Below, in pieces: positions 8,788 to 18,893 of a stretch of DNA of 64,000 nucleotides (position 1 is the stretch's first letter; each line of letters begins with the position of its first letter). Made by a program: the position numbers and the translations under genes. The notes under the pieces are model-generated. The model was not told the origin of the DNA, ran no database searches, and was given only the letters and a program-made list of their open reading frames with translations. This DNA is from Vibrio viridaestus. GTDB lineage: Bacteria > Pseudomonadota > Gammaproteobacteria > Enterobacterales > Vibrionaceae. The stretch is taken from contig NZ_RJVQ01000003.1 of the NCBI RefSeq assembly GCF_003856525.1, positions 248,001-312,000 on the forward strand, given 5' to 3'.

Positions 8788-10821
8788 ATGTCTAATTTAT
8801 ATTATGGAGTTGCTTATTATGATGAATATATATCAGATGAGAGATTAGATAAGGATATTGAGCTTATGCTCAAAGCGAACATAAATGTTGTCAGAATTGC
8901 TGAGTCAACATGGAGTACTTTAGAGCCAAAGGAGGGTATCTTCAACTTTCATCATATTGATCGTGTTTTGGATGCTATGCATGTAGCAGGAATAAGTGTG
9001 ATAGTTGGGACACCAACCTATGCAATTCCAATTTGGTTAGCTAAAAAATACCCTGAAATCATGATTACAGATCCATCAGGTCACCAGGTATATGGAAGAA
9101 GACAGATAATGGATATTATGAATCCAGATTTTCTTCGTCATTCAGAACTTGTCATCAGAGCTTTGGTACAACATATTCATCAGCACCCGTCTATCATCGG
9201 TTATCAAGTAGATAATGAAACTAAGCACTACGGGAATGTAGGTAAATTTATTCAAAAAGCATTTGTTGAACATCTCCAGAATCGATTTCCAAATATCGAT
9301 GAAATGAATGATAAGTTTGGCTTAGATTATTGGAGTAATAGAATAAATTGCTGGGAAGATATCCCGCCCATCGAAGGTACAATTAATGCTAGCTTAGGTA
9401 ACGAATTTGCTCGTTTTCGACGTAGTAAAGTGAAAGATTATCTTGAATGGCAGACTAAAATTATTGCTGATTACTCAAGATCTGAACAATTTATAACACA
9501 AAATTTTGATTACGAGTGGCGTGGGTATTCATTCGGATTACAACCTAGCGTTGACCACTTTGATGCTGCAAAAACAATGGATATTGTCAGTGTTGATATT
9601 TATCACCCAGGTCAAGACCATCTTACTGGACGGGAAATAGCTTTTGGCGGTGATGTAGCCAGAAGTACAAAAGATGGTAAGAATTATTTTGTTATGGAAA
9701 CTCAGGCGCAGGGGTTCCCCAAATGGACACCGTATCCTGGTCAGCTTCGATTGCAGGCCTTTAGCCATGTATCAAGTGGCGCTAAAATGGTTTCTTATTG
9801 GCATTGGCACTCTATCCATAACTCATATGAAACCTATTGGAAAGGGTTGTTAAGTCATGACTACGAAGAAAATCCGACTTATTGTGAAGCAAAGATCATT
9901 GGGAAGGAGTTTCACGATCTCTCGGAAGAGCTAGACTCTTTGAGTATAGAGAACGATGTAGCTATCTACGTTAGCAATGATGCCATGGAGGCGATGAATT
10001 GGTTCAGACCAGATACACCTCAGCCTGAACTTAATAGTGGCGATCATTATATCTATAATGATGTATTACGCGTATTTTATGATAGCTTGTATGACCATAA
10101 TATTTCGGTTGATTTTGTAAATTCGCTCGATGCAGATAACTGCAAATATAAGCTGGTTGTTATACCTGCTTTGTACTCAGCGACAGATTCAGAATTGGAA
10201 GAAATTAATAAATATGTAGAAAAGGGTGGGAGAGTCCTGATTAGTTTTAAATCAGGATTTTCTAACGAGAATGTTAAGGTAAGAAGTGAGACTCAACCTG
10301 GAATTCTAAATAAATCCTGCAATGTATCATACAGTCAGTTTACGATTCCCGATAACGTAAAAGTTGTGTCAAATACAAATGAAATTGTTTGTGACAATGA
10401 AAAGCCAGATTTATGGATGGAGTTATTAACTCCTTTAACTGATGAAACTCAAGTTCTTCTCACATATGACCATAGCTACTGGAAACATTACGCCGCAGCA
10501 ACTCTTTCTAAATATGGTTCGGGTCAAGCTTTGTATCTCGGATTTCTACCATCAAAAGAGCTCACCTATGAGCTTATCTCTTATCTCGTAAGAGATTTAA
10601 CTCTAAAATCTAAGCGGTCAGATGCGACGTTTCCTATCGTAGTGAAAGATACGATCAACAAGAAAGGGAACACTATTCGATTTGTATTTAATTATTCGAA
10701 TGAAGAAAAAGAAATGAAGTTAAGCTCGCAATATTATGATCTTCTTAATAGAACTCAGTATTTTATTGACGATATATTAACTCTTGGTCCATGGGATATG
10801 AAAATATTGACCGCTATATAA
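8788..10821 (+). CDS. GH42 family beta-galactosidase / alpha-L-arabinopyranosidase-like
   Basis: This 677-residue glycoside hydrolase has the GH42 layout: a catalytic TIM barrel (about 1-390), a trimerisation domain (about 400-600) and a small C-terminal beta domain. The acid/base Glu is E144 (QVDNETKHYG) and the nucleophile is E304 (FVMETQAQGFPKW). There is no signal peptide, so it acts in the cytoplasm on imported sugar. GH42 enzymes mostly cleave beta-galactosides, and some cleave alpha-L-arabinopyranosides. The ATG at 8788 is preferred over an upstream in-frame ATG at 8728 because AGGAAG lies just before it and the protein then begins SNLYYGVAYYDE, close to the family start. It lies 24 bases before the AraC-type regulator gene. 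Confidence 0.9.
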   Translation: MSNLYYGVAYYDEYISDERLDKDIELMLKANINVVRIAESTWSTLEPKEGIFNFHHIDRVLDAMHVAGISVIVGTPTYAIPIWLAKKYPEIMITDPSGHQVYGRRQIMDIMNPDFLRHSELVIRALVQHIHQHPSIIGYQVDNETKHYGNVGKFIQKAFVEHLQNRFPNIDEMNDKFGLDYWSNRINCWEDIPPIEGTINASLGNEFARFRRSKVKDYLEWQTKIIADYSRSEQFITQNFDYEWRGYSFGLQPSVDHFDAAKTMDIVSVDIYHPGQDHLTGREIAFGGDVARSTKDGKNYFVMETQAQGFPKWTPYPGQLRLQAFSHVSSGAKMVSYWHWHSIHNSYETYWKGLLSHDYEENPTYCEAKIIGKEFHDLSEELDSLSIENDVAIYVSNDAMEAMNWFRPDTPQPELNSGDHYIYNDVLRVFYDSLYDHNISVDFVNSLDADNCKYKLVVIPALYSATDSELEEINKYVEKGGRVLISFKSGFSNENVKVRSETQPGILNKSCNVSYSQFTIPDNVKVVSNTNEIVCDNEKPDLWMELLTPLTDETQVLLTYDHSYWKHYAAATLSKYGSGQALYLGFLPSKELTYELISYLVRDLTLKSKRSDATFPIVVKDTINKKGNTIRFVFNYSNEEKEMKLSSQYYDLLNRTQYFIDDILTLGPWDMKILTAI

Positions 10822-10844
10822 GCGATTAATATTAAGGAGAAAGT

Positions 10845-11681
10845 ATGTGTTTTACATTTGATTCCTACTTAGTTGCTGGTTTCACTCCGATAAAAAAAGG
10901 AAATTGCTTTGATAATCCTATTTATCGACCTGAAGGGATGAGAGGCTTTATCATCAATCTGACCGTTGCTGGAATCGGTGTTATTACGACTAATAATGGT
11001 GAGTTTCTTTGTAAAAAAGGAGATTTACTAATTTTTCCACCCGATATCATACATCACTATGCTCGTTGGGAGCGTAGTGATAGGTGGGAGCATTATTGGA
11101 TATACTTTTTCCCGAGGCCATTTTGGATTACTTGGTTAAACTGGGGGCAAAATGATAAGGATGTGGGGATTTTATCTTTAGGTGACTCTGATGATTTCTT
11201 TAACATTAAGGCGTTATTTATAGAGACAATACAAAGATTTTCCCAGAATAACCATCTTTCAGAGGCGATGGCGATGAATACACTTGAAAGAATTATTTTA
11301 GAAGGTGTTTACTGTCAGAGTGATACATTAGAGTCAAAAAAGGATCCTAGAATAAAAGAAATATGTGACTATCTTGAATCTAATATTGAAAGTGATGTAT
11401 CTATTGATGAGTTAGCTGAGCAAGTGTTTTTATCACCTTCTAGGCTATCACATCTTTTTAAAAGTGAAATGGGGCAAACCTTAAATATGTGGAGGGAGTC
11501 CCAGAGAATAACTAAAGCAAAAATATTACTTCAGACTTCTAGTAATTCTATTTCTGATATCGCATCTTTAATTGGATATAATGATCCATTTTATTTTTCA
11601 AAAATATTCAAGCGCCATTGTGGCTCATCTCCAAGTAGTTACCGCACTAATTATTTTACATCGAATAAGAAGATTAAATAA
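10845..11681 (+). CDS. AraC-like arabinose-type transcriptional regulator with shortened N-terminal arm
   Basis: This 278-residue regulator follows E. coli AraC along its whole length. It has a cupin sensor domain (about 1-165) and two helix-turn-helix motifs (about 175-275, with VFLSPSRLSHLFKSEMG and SLIGYNDPFYFSKIFKR). Residues matching AraC's arabinose contacts are kept: Thr in VAGFTPI, Arg in YRPEGM, Tyr in HHYAR, and His and Trp in EHYWIYF. The start is fixed by AAGGAGAAAGT before ATG 10845, so the protein lacks roughly the first ten residues of AraC, including Pro8 of the switching arm. It likely controls the transporter, GH42 and GH93 genes around it, with L-arabinose or a similar sugar as effector; both points are inferred. 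Confidence 0.88.
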   Translation: MCFTFDSYLVAGFTPIKKGNCFDNPIYRPEGMRGFIINLTVAGIGVITTNNGEFLCKKGDLLIFPPDIIHHYARWERSDRWEHYWIYFFPRPFWITWLNWGQNDKDVGILSLGDSDDFFNIKALFIETIQRFSQNNHLSEAMAMNTLERIILEGVYCQSDTLESKKDPRIKEICDYLESNIESDVSIDELAEQVFLSPSRLSHLFKSEMGQTLNMWRESQRITKAKILLQTSSNSISDIASLIGYNDPFYFSKIFKRHCGSSPSSYRTNYFTSNKKIK

Positions 11682-11757
11682 ATTAATCCTCTTATTCTGA
11701 CTTGTTTTTAGGTCTGGGCTAAACACGCCTAATGAAATATATACAAAAGGTATTGAT

Positions 11758-13623
11758 ATGATTATTATTAATGCATTTATTAAGTTATGTATTAGATCAA
11801 AATCTGTATTGTTCATTCATGTTTTTATTCTGATGCTATTAAACCCTGCGTTTGCGTATAACCCAGCTGGAGGGACTCTTTATTCCGTTAACTCGAATAC
11901 CGCATGCTTGAAAGGTCATGGTAACTGTGCAGTTTATCCTAAGTCTGTCGAGTTACCGAACGGACGACTTCTAGCTGCTTTTGAAAATTCGGTTGTTCCA
12001 CAGAGTGGTAGTGCGATAGGTCAGACAATACCAATATATAAAAGTGATGATAATGGTGATAGCTGGCAATATTTAACAGATGTACCCGCTCCTGCTTATT
12101 TGAGTAATGATGAACGTGTACAAGGATTAGTAAGTAACTGGACAAACCCTTATTTGTATCGTGTTCCCAAAGATATTCCTGGTTTTTCGCAGAACACAAT
12201 ACTATTAGCGTCCGTTGTTTCTGGAGATGATTATTTCTATATTGAAAACAAACAGCTAGATTCAACCTGGGAGCCTGATAATGATGGTGATCGCGCAACG
12301 GTTTCGATTGCATTGTATTCAAGTACTGATAACGGCATGACGTGGAAGTTTGAAAGTATTATTTCGTATGGCGGTTGGCAGGGTGGCAGTGCGGGTTCTT
12401 CAAATGTATCCAATGCGAACACATATCGTCAGCAGGATCCTTTATGGGAACCCTACCTAATGGTTTATAACGATAAACTTGTGGCATTTTATTCCGACGA
12501 GAATGATTACATTGGTTACGATTCTCTGACTAGAGAGCCTATTTTAGATCCGGATAATGATACTGCAATTGATAGTCGGGGACAGGTTTTAGTGCATAGG
12601 GTATGGGATGGTGCCGTATGGAGTAATCCTGTTATTGATGTTGCTGGTGACGCTGTTTCGGTTGATGAAAATAAAACCGAAATTGGTGGAGGAAGGCCGG
12701 GTATGACTACTGTTGTCGCGACCACGGACAGTAAATGGTTAATGACTTATGAATACTGGGGCGGAAATGCTAATGTCCGTTATAAGTTAGCTAATTCGCC
12801 GCTAGAATTTAGTTTCTCCGATAATTTTGAAATTACTCATTTAACTACGTCAGCAGGTTCCACATCATTGGGCCAAGGAGGAAGCCCCGTACTAGTTAGT
12901 CTTCCTGATGGTCGCATTTTGTATAATGCGGGAGGGAGTGGAAATATATGGGTTAATCGAGATGGAGCTAGTGATGGCGTGTGGACGGAGTATCAGACGC
13001 CAATAGGCTCCGGATACAGCCGAAATCTTCAATATGATTCAGATACTGGGCAAATAGTAATTCTCCAAGCTGCTTGGGGGAGCTCAAGTAGCAGTGCAAA
13101 TATAAACTTTGGAGAAGTTGACCTTGGAAACAGCAATGGTCGTTACTATTTGGTCATCAACGGAGAAACTAATACAGTATTGGGCACACAAGGTAATGTT
13201 ACTGATGCAAATATAGGAAACTCAGGTTCTCCTGATATCGTTCTTGAAGAATTAAGTTCAAATTCTCAAGATCAGACTCAGTACTGGCATATTCTTGAAG
13301 AAGACGATGGTACCGTAACATTATTAAATAAGTCAGGGGGAAGAGAAGCTGCCATATGGACAGGAGTTACAACTGCAGGACAAAAGTTAGGATCTTGGGT
13401 AGATAATGAAAAAGGGGGACTTTTCAATATCATTTATGTTGATAATCAGTTTGTGAAATTTCAATCGGTTGAAAATCCATATTTATATTTGACTGGTGGG
13501 GATGACAATAAAGTTACATTAGAAACTGAAGTAAATGATAATTCTCAGAAATGGATGATAGAGTATGTCCATTTTAATGAAAATAATAGGAAAAATAAAC
13601 ATATTAAAAAGCATAAAATATAG
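11758..13623 (+). CDS. secreted GH93-like exo-arabinanase with C-terminal ricin-type domain
   Basis: This 621-residue protein has a signal peptide ending AFA (residue 33). A sialidase-like beta-propeller follows (about 35-455) with Asp-box repeats (KSDDNGDSW at 95, SSTDNGMTW at 188). The GH93 pattern is present: WEPYL (E231), YSDEND, GQVLVH, GGRPGM, TYEYW (E332) and SGYSRNLQ. GH93 enzymes release arabinobiose from alpha-1,5-arabinan. Residues about 462-605 look like a ricin-type beta-trefoil (QYWHIL, QKWMIEY), a likely carbohydrate-binding domain. Start ATG 11758 has AAAAGG seven bases before it. It ends at a strong hairpin. Assignment to GH93 rather than another BNR-fold enzyme rests on motifs recalled, not on a search. 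Confidence 0.75.
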   Translation: MIIINAFIKLCIRSKSVLFIHVFILMLLNPAFAYNPAGGTLYSVNSNTACLKGHGNCAVYPKSVELPNGRLLAAFENSVVPQSGSAIGQTIPIYKSDDNGDSWQYLTDVPAPAYLSNDERVQGLVSNWTNPYLYRVPKDIPGFSQNTILLASVVSGDDYFYIENKQLDSTWEPDNDGDRATVSIALYSSTDNGMTWKFESIISYGGWQGGSAGSSNVSNANTYRQQDPLWEPYLMVYNDKLVAFYSDENDYIGYDSLTREPILDPDNDTAIDSRGQVLVHRVWDGAVWSNPVIDVAGDAVSVDENKTEIGGGRPGMTTVVATTDSKWLMTYEYWGGNANVRYKLANSPLEFSFSDNFEITHLTTSAGSTSLGQGGSPVLVSLPDGRILYNAGGSGNIWVNRDGASDGVWTEYQTPIGSGYSRNLQYDSDTGQIVILQAAWGSSSSSANINFGEVDLGNSNGRYYLVINGETNTVLGTQGNVTDANIGNSGSPDIVLEELSSNSQDQTQYWHILEEDDGTVTLLNKSGGREAAIWTGVTTAGQKLGSWVDNEKGGLFNIIYVDNQFVKFQSVENPYLYLTGGDDNKVTLETEVNDNSQKWMIEYVHFNENNRKNKHIKKHKI

Positions 13624-13640
13624 ATATCATGGGTCATTTA

Positions 13641-13672
13641 ATAAAAACAAGTCAAAGTAGGCTTGTTTTTAT
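13641..13672. terminator. bidirectional terminator between glycan locus and mgsA
   Basis: An 11-base perfect stem, ATAAAAACAAG (13641-13651) with CTTGTTTTTAT (13662-13672), has a ten-base loop and T-rich flanks on both sides. It lies between two convergent genes. Confidence 0.85.
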
Positions 13673-13691
13673 TTATATTAGTTAAAAGAAT

Positions 13692-14147
13692 TTACTTTCT
13701 TTTTTCTAAATATGACTCATAGTCTGGGACTTCGACCTCAACGTCCGAATCAATTAAAGAAGACGAAAAAATAAAGTCAGCACTAGCTTGATTTGTTGCT
13801 ACTGGGATATTCCACACACTTGCAATTCTCAGTAGCGCTTTTACATCTGGATCGTGAGATACAGAATTTAAAGGGTCCCAGAAGAAAACTAATATATCAA
13901 TTTTTTGTTCTGAGATAAGCGCTCCTAACTGCTGATCTCCCCCCATTGGACCGCTGTAGAGTCTTCTAATAGCTAGGGTCGTTTCCTGACTTAAAATTTT
14001 TCCGGTTGTCCCTGTTGCATAAAGAAAGTGCTTTTGTAGCTTTTCGCGATTGGTCGATACCCAATCAAGAAGTTCTTTTTTACAGTGGTCATGAGCGACT
14101 AAAGCGATATGCTTGTGTGCTGGTATGGTTCTTTTACACTTATCCAT
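13692..14147 (-). CDS. mgsA: methylglyoxal synthase
   Basis: This 151-residue cytoplasmic enzyme converts dihydroxyacetone phosphate to methylglyoxal and phosphate, a bypass used when phosphorylated sugars pile up. It matches E. coli MgsA in length and motifs: LVAHDHCK (H19, D20), [15 protein letters not shown] with catalytic D71, FFWDPLN and [10 protein letters not shown]. Start ATG is at 14147. It lies downstream of the hut genes on the same strand, but a strong hairpin at 14244-14270 separates them, so it is probably transcribed on its own. Confidence 0.97.
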   Translation of the reverse strand: MDKCKRTIPAHKHIALVAHDHCKKELLDWVSTNREKLQKHFLYATGTTGKILSQETTLAIRRLYSGPMGGDQQLGALISEQKIDILVFFWDPLNSVSHDPDVKALLRIASVWNIPVATNQASADFIFSSSLIDSDVEVEVPDYESYLEKRK

Positions 14148-14243
14148 ATTAACGTATTCCTTGAATCATAATCTGCTATTTTACATATTGAACGAATACT
14201 TTATTGGAAATTTTATTTATATTACATGGACACAATAGTTAAA

Positions 14244-14270
14244 GTGAAGCCCAGCATCGCTGGGCTTCAC
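14244..14270 (-). terminator. terminator of the hut operon
   Basis: A 12-base perfect stem, GTGAAGCCCAGC / GCTGGGCTTCAC, has a three-base loop. It starts 21 bases past the hutH stop and is followed on the reverse strand by TTTAACTATTG, a modest T tract. Confidence 0.75.
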
Positions 14271-14291
14271 TATATCATTATTTAAATACGC

Positions 14292-15827
14292 TTAACCAAC
14301 ACTTGGTAGTAGTCCTTTTGGCATTAAGCCGTTGTGCTGTGCAGAAAGTAAAACGTCATTTGCTTTGGCAATATCTGGTGCGAAATATCTGTCTTTATCA
14401 TAGAAAGACACATGAGCTCGCAACATGGCTTTGGCCTGCTCGATTTTCGCTGTCGATTTCTTCGGTGTTCTGAAATCAAGACCTTGAGCCGACGCTAAAT
14501 ATTCGACCGCTAGAATACCTCTTGTGTTTTCTCCCATATCTCTCAGTCTGCGAGCAGCAAAAGTCGCCATAGATACATGGTCTTCTTGGTTAGCTGACGT
14601 TGGCAGGCTGTCTACTGATGCAGGATGTGCCAGTGTTTTGTTTTCGCTCGCGAGTGCTGCGGATGTTACCTGTGCGATCATAAAGCCTGAGTTAACACCA
14701 CCGTTATCCACCAAGAACGGTGGTAGCTTGCTTAGACCGCTATCGATAAGAAGTGCCATGCGACGTTCAGATAAACTGCCTATTTCGGCAATGGCTAATG
14801 CAAGGTTATCAGCTGCCATTGCGACGGGTTCCGCGTGGAAGTTGCCACCAGAAATAATGTCATCTTCATCCGGGAATACCAATGGGTTATCCGAAACCGA
14901 ATTTGCTTCTGTTAATAACACATCGGCTGCATTACGGATCTGCTGTAAGCATGCGCCCATCACCTGAGGCTGACAGCGCAGAGAGTAGGGGTCTTGAACC
15001 TTTTCACAGTTAGCGTGAGATTCGCCAATTTCACTCTCATCACCCAGTAAATAACGATAGGCAGCCGCCGCATCGATTTGTGTCTGGTGACCACGAACTA
15101 TATGAATCTTAGGATCGAATGGGCGGCGGCTACCTAATGCCGCTTCAACCGACATTGAGCCACAGACTGTAGCAGAAGCGTATAGATCTTCGGCACCAAA
15201 TAGACCTTCGAGAGCAAGCGCTGTGGAAGCCTGTGTGCCATTGAGCAGTGCAAGCCCCTCTTTCGGTGCAAGAGTAATTGGCTCTAAACCAGCTAGTGAT
15301 AGTGCGGCTTTACCAGAGATGATTTCGCCATTGTGACGAGCCTGACCTTCACCTAATAAAACGGTACACATATGCGCCAGTGGGGCTAAATCACCGGATG
15401 CGCCCACAGATCCTTTTTGGGGAACACATGGGTACACCTCACTGTTTACCAGTGTCATCAGAGCTTCCAGAACTGTCAAACGGATACCAGAGAATCCACG
15501 TGCCAGACTGTTAATTTTGAGTACCATCATTAAACGAACTGTTTCGTCGTGCATGAACTCGCCGATACCAGCTGCATGTGAAAGGACAATACTGCGTTGT
15601 AACGTTTCTAAATCTTCAGGCGCAATTTTAGTATTGGCAAGCAAACCAAAACCCGTGTTGATACCATAGACGGTACGGCCTTCACTTATTACTTTCTCAA
15701 CCATCTTCGTACTTTTTTCTATCGCTTCGTACGCATCTGGTGATAAAGAGAGTTTGACCGATTCACGGCTTACGCGACGAATCTCCGCAAGGGTCAATTG
15801 GCCCGGATGAATAGTTAAATCAAACAT
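14292..15827 (-). CDS. hutH: histidine ammonia-lyase
   Basis: This 511-residue cytoplasmic enzyme removes ammonia from L-histidine to give urocanate, the first step of histidine breakdown. The self-forming MIO cofactor triad Ala143-Ser144-Gly145 is present in [23 protein letters not shown] near residue 53 and the [15 protein letters not shown] region are typical, and the length equals the family norm. The start ATG 15827 lies nine bases after the hutU stop, so the gene is part of hutI-hutU-hutH. It ends before a strong terminator hairpin. Confidence 0.97.
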   Translation of the reverse strand: MFDLTIHPGQLTLAEIRRVSRESVKLSLSPDAYEAIEKSTKMVEKVISEGRTVYGINTGFGLLANTKIAPEDLETLQRSIVLSHAAGIGEFMHDETVRLMMVLKINSLARGFSGIRLTVLEALMTLVNSEVYPCVPQKGSVGASGDLAPLAHMCTVLLGEGQARHNGEIISGKAALSLAGLEPITLAPKEGLALLNGTQASTALALEGLFGAEDLYASATVCGSMSVEAALGSRRPFDPKIHIVRGHQTQIDAAAAYRYLLGDESEIGESHANCEKVQDPYSLRCQPQVMGACLQQIRNAADVLLTEANSVSDNPLVFPDEDDIISGGNFHAEPVAMAADNLALAIAEIGSLSERRMALLIDSGLSKLPPFLVDNGGVNSGFMIAQVTSAALASENKTLAHPASVDSLPTSANQEDHVSMATFAARRLRDMGENTRGILAVEYLASAQGLDFRTPKKSTAKIEQAKAMLRAHVSFYDKDRYFAPDIAKANDVLLSAQHNGLMPKGLLPSVG

Positions 15828-15836
15828 GAAATGTCC

Positions 15837-17534
15837 TTACTTCAATTTAGCCAGTTCAGCATTAAGCATAGGTAGATCCAATTTTTGCTCTGCTGCACAT
15901 TGTTTAGCGATGTCGTAGCCAGCGTCAGCGTGACGCATTACACCTGTTGCCGGGTCATTATGAAGAACTCGACCGATACGCTCCGATGCATCATCAGAAC
16001 CATCACAACAAATAACCATACCAGAGTGTTGAGAGAAGCCCATACCAACGCCACCGCCATGGTGAAGTGATACCCATGTCGCGCCGCCTGCAGTATTAAG
16101 CAGTGCGTTGAGTAAAGGCCAGTCAGATACAGCATCTGAACCGTCAATCATACCTTCTGTTTCACGGTTTGGACTGGCGACAGAGCCTGAGTCAAGGTGG
16201 TCACGACCAATCACAACAGGTGCTTTTAATTCGCCATTTTTTACCATTTCATTGAATGCCTGACCGAGACGTTCACGGTCTTTCAATCCGACCCAACAGA
16301 TACGTGAAGGTAGTCCTTGGAAGTGAATGCGCTCTTTTGCCATATCTAACCAGTTGTGAAGATGCGGGTCATCAGGGATCAGTTCTTTTACTTTTTGGTC
16401 AGTTTTGTAGATGTCTTCTGGATCGCCTGATAATGCGGCCCAACGGAAAGGACCAATCCCTTCGCAGAATAGAGGTCGAATATAGGCAGGTACGAATCCT
16501 GGGAAATCAAAGGCATTTTTGACACCTTCTTCCAAAGCCATCTGACGAATATTGTTGCCGTAGTCCAGAGTTGCTGCACCACGAGACTGAAGATCAAGCA
16601 TTGCCTGTACCTGAACAGCCATCGATGCTTTTGCTGCTTTGACGACAGTCGCTTCGTCAGTTACACGCATGTCTTTTGCTTGCGCCATCGTCCAACCCTG
16701 AGGTAAGTAACCATTTAGCGGGTCATGCGCCGACGTTTGGTCAGTAACCACATCTGGAGTAATGTTACGATCAACCAGTTCTTTAAACACGTCAGCCGCA
16801 TTGCCCAACAAGCCGACAGATACAGGTTCGTCAGATTCATTGATGATTTTTAATGCGTCATCGAGTGTAGTTGCTTTCTTATCAACGTAACCGGTACGTA
16901 GACGATAGTCGATACGTGATTCATCACATTCAACGGCGAGCATTGAGAAACCAGCCATCGTTGCGGCTAGCGTTTGTGCGCCACCCATACCACCTAAACC
17001 ACCAGTTAAAATCCAACGACCTTTTGACTCTCCATCAAAGTGTTTCTTCGCGACTGCAACGAATGTCTCGTAGGTGCCTTGAACAATCCCCTGAGAGCCG
17101 ATGTATATCCAAGAACCCGCGGTCATTTGGCCGTACATCATCAAGCCTTTTTTATCGAGTTCGTTGAAATGGTCCCAATTAGCCCAATGAGGAACGATGT
17201 TGGAGTTGGCAATCATAACGCGAGGTGCGTTTTTATGTGTTGGGAAAACACCAACTGGCTTACCTGATTGAATCAACAGTGTTTGATCATCTTCAAGGCG
17301 TTGTAATACTTCTACAATTTTGTCATAGCATTCCCAGTTTCTAGCTGCTCGGCCGATACCGCCGTAAACCACCAGTGCATGTGGATGTTCAGCAACATCG
17401 GGGTCAAGGTTATTCATCAACATGCGCAGAGGCGCTTCGGTTAACCATGATTTTGCATTAAGTTCTGTACCTCGTGGTGCGCGGATAGTTCGCGACTCAT
17501 CTAGGCGCGTTCCGATTTTATCTTGTGCTGACAT
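15837..17534 (-). CDS. hutU: urocanate hydratase
   Basis: This 565-residue enzyme with tightly bound NAD+ turns urocanate into imidazolonepropionate, the second step of the Hut pathway. Recognisable stretches include [20 protein letters not shown] at the N-terminus, [10 protein letters not shown] (the dinucleotide-binding glycine-rich loop near 178-187) and [17 protein letters not shown] near the C-terminus. The length matches the family. The ATG at 17534 has an AAGGAGT-like ribosome site. The gene lies 60 bases after hutI and nine bases before hutH, in one operon. Confidence 0.97.
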   Translation of the reverse strand: MSAQDKIGTRLDESRTIRAPRGTELNAKSWLTEAPLRMLMNNLDPDVAEHPHALVVYGGIGRAARNWECYDKIVEVLQRLEDDQTLLIQSGKPVGVFPTHKNAPRVMIANSNIVPHWANWDHFNELDKKGLMMYGQMTAGSWIYIGSQGIVQGTYETFVAVAKKHFDGESKGRWILTGGLGGMGGAQTLAATMAGFSMLAVECDESRIDYRLRTGYVDKKATTLDDALKIINESDEPVSVGLLGNAADVFKELVDRNITPDVVTDQTSAHDPLNGYLPQGWTMAQAKDMRVTDEATVVKAAKASMAVQVQAMLDLQSRGAATLDYGNNIRQMALEEGVKNAFDFPGFVPAYIRPLFCEGIGPFRWAALSGDPEDIYKTDQKVKELIPDDPHLHNWLDMAKERIHFQGLPSRICWVGLKDRERLGQAFNEMVKNGELKAPVVIGRDHLDSGSVASPNRETEGMIDGSDAVSDWPLLNALLNTAGGATWVSLHHGGGVGMGFSQHSGMVICCDGSDDASERIGRVLHNDPATGVMRHADAGYDIAKQCAAEQKLDLPMLNAELAKLK

Positions 17535-17594
17535 AGTGTAACTCCTTGTTCTATCGCTATTAATAGCGATATGTCTTGCAACTGTTATACAGTG

Positions 17595-18803
17595 TTAAAT
17601 AGTGTAATAGTGCCCATCAACGATTCTTGCCAGTGCCTTCTGGTGGCCAAACTGATAGCTCAAGTCTGCTGGATGATTGGTATTCCATAATGTTAAATCT
17701 GCAGCCATTCCGGGTTTTATCTGACCGATCATGCTTTCAAGACCAAGCGCCTTTGCTGCGTTACAGGTGACGCCGCGCAATGATTCTTCTGGCGTAAGAC
17801 CAAAAATAGTGCAGGCCATATTCATCATTAGTGTTAGGTCGTAGAATGGTGACGTACCTGGGTTTGCATCCGTTGATATGGCGATGGGAACATTGAACTC
17901 ACGTAGTAATTCCACAGGGGGATACTGAGTTTCTCTTAGAAAGTAGAACGCACCGGGTAGGAGTGTCGCTACAGTGTCACTTTGTGCTATAGCTTTGACG
18001 CCAGCCTCATCTAGATATTCGATGTGATCGACGGAAAGGCCATTATATTTTGCGGTAAGCGCACTGCCTCCTAAATTCGAAAGCTGTTCAGTATGCCCTT
18101 TAACTTTCAGCCCGTATTTAATGGCACATTGAAAGACTTTTTCAGTTTGCTCGAGTGAAAAACCAATAGATTCACAGAACACGTCAACGGCATCAGCAAG
18201 ATTCTGCTTGGACACTTCCGGGATAATGCGGTCACAAATTAAGTTCACGTAGTCATCTGGGCAGGTTTTGTATTCAGGTGGAATCGCATGAGCGGCAAGT
18301 AAGGTTGTTTGAATCTTGATTGGACGAAGTTCACTCAGTATTTTTGCGGCTTTCAGCATTTTAATTTCGTCTTCTAAATTGAGACCATAACCTGACTTAA
18401 CTTCTACCGTTGTGACGCCACTGCGAATCAAGCCATCAAGGCGAGGTAAAGCGTATTCAACTAACTCGTCTATTGACGCTGCGCGCGTGGCATTAACGGT
18501 AGCAATGATTCCACCGCCCTGATTGGCAATTTCAGTGTAAGGTACACCTTGTAAGCGCATTTCAAATTCATTGGCTCTGTTACCGCCAAAAACTAAGTGA
18601 GTATGACAATCAATAAGTCCTGGAGAGACTAACGCTTCATGGCCATCTATTACTTCTATACCGGTAGCGACCTCATTGATGTCTTGATGGACAGCAAAAA
18701 TCTGGCCGTTCTTTATCTCAATATGTCGTAAGTTGGATACTGAGTAGCCATTCTCTCCTTGCTCCATAGTGACGATATGAACGTTTTTTAAAATCCAATG
18801 CAT
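17595..18803 (-). CDS. hutI: imidazolonepropionase
   Basis: This amidohydrolase of about 402 residues opens imidazolone-5-propionate to N-formimino-L-glutamate. The metal-binding HxH is in [13 protein letters not shown], with further ligands in [10 protein letters not shown] and KGHTEQLS and an Asp in [12 protein letters not shown] chose ATG 18803 because ACAGGACA lies directly before it. The open frame continues upstream through another ATG (18815) to a TTG (18827) inside the operator, without a ribosome site. It is the first gene of hutI-U-H. The next enzyme (formimidoylglutamase, hutG) and the regulator hutC are not in the window. Confidence 0.95.
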   Translation of the reverse strand: MHWILKNVHIVTMEQGENGYSVSNLRHIEIKNGQIFAVHQDINEVATGIEVIDGHEALVSPGLIDCHTHLVFGGNRANEFEMRLQGVPYTEIANQGGGIIATVNATRAASIDELVEYALPRLDGLIRSGVTTVEVKSGYGLNLEDEIKMLKAAKILSELRPIKIQTTLLAAHAIPPEYKTCPDDYVNLICDRIIPEVSKQNLADAVDVFCESIGFSLEQTEKVFQCAIKYGLKVKGHTEQLSNLGGSALTAKYNGLSVDHIEYLDEAGVKAIAQSDTVATLLPGAFYFLRETQYPPVELLREFNVPIAISTDANPGTSPFYDLTLMMNMACTIFGLTPEESLRGVTCNAAKALGLESMIGQIKPGMAADLTLWNTNHPADLSYQFGHQKALARIVDGHYYTI

Positions 18804-18815
18804 TGTCCTGTCCAT

Positions 18816-18840
18816 TTGTATATTCAATATGTATATACAA
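18816..18840 (-). promoter_or_regulatory. tandem HutC-type operator boxes
   Basis: Two near-palindromic boxes stand one base apart: TTGTATATTCAA (18816-18827) and ATGTATATACAA (18829-18840). Each differs by one base from TTGTATATACAA, the kind of palindrome bound by the GntR-family repressor HutC. They sit directly before hutI, where a repressor would block the hut promoter. Confidence 0.7.
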
Positions 18841-18893
18841 ATAAACCAAACAAAACACTTTTACAAGTATTTTGTTAATAATTTGATCTGTTC

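Noticed and set aside
11939-12322. Reverse-strand open frames inside the GH93-like gene
   Set aside because: They lie wholly within a well-supported gene, show no family features and lack ribosome sites.
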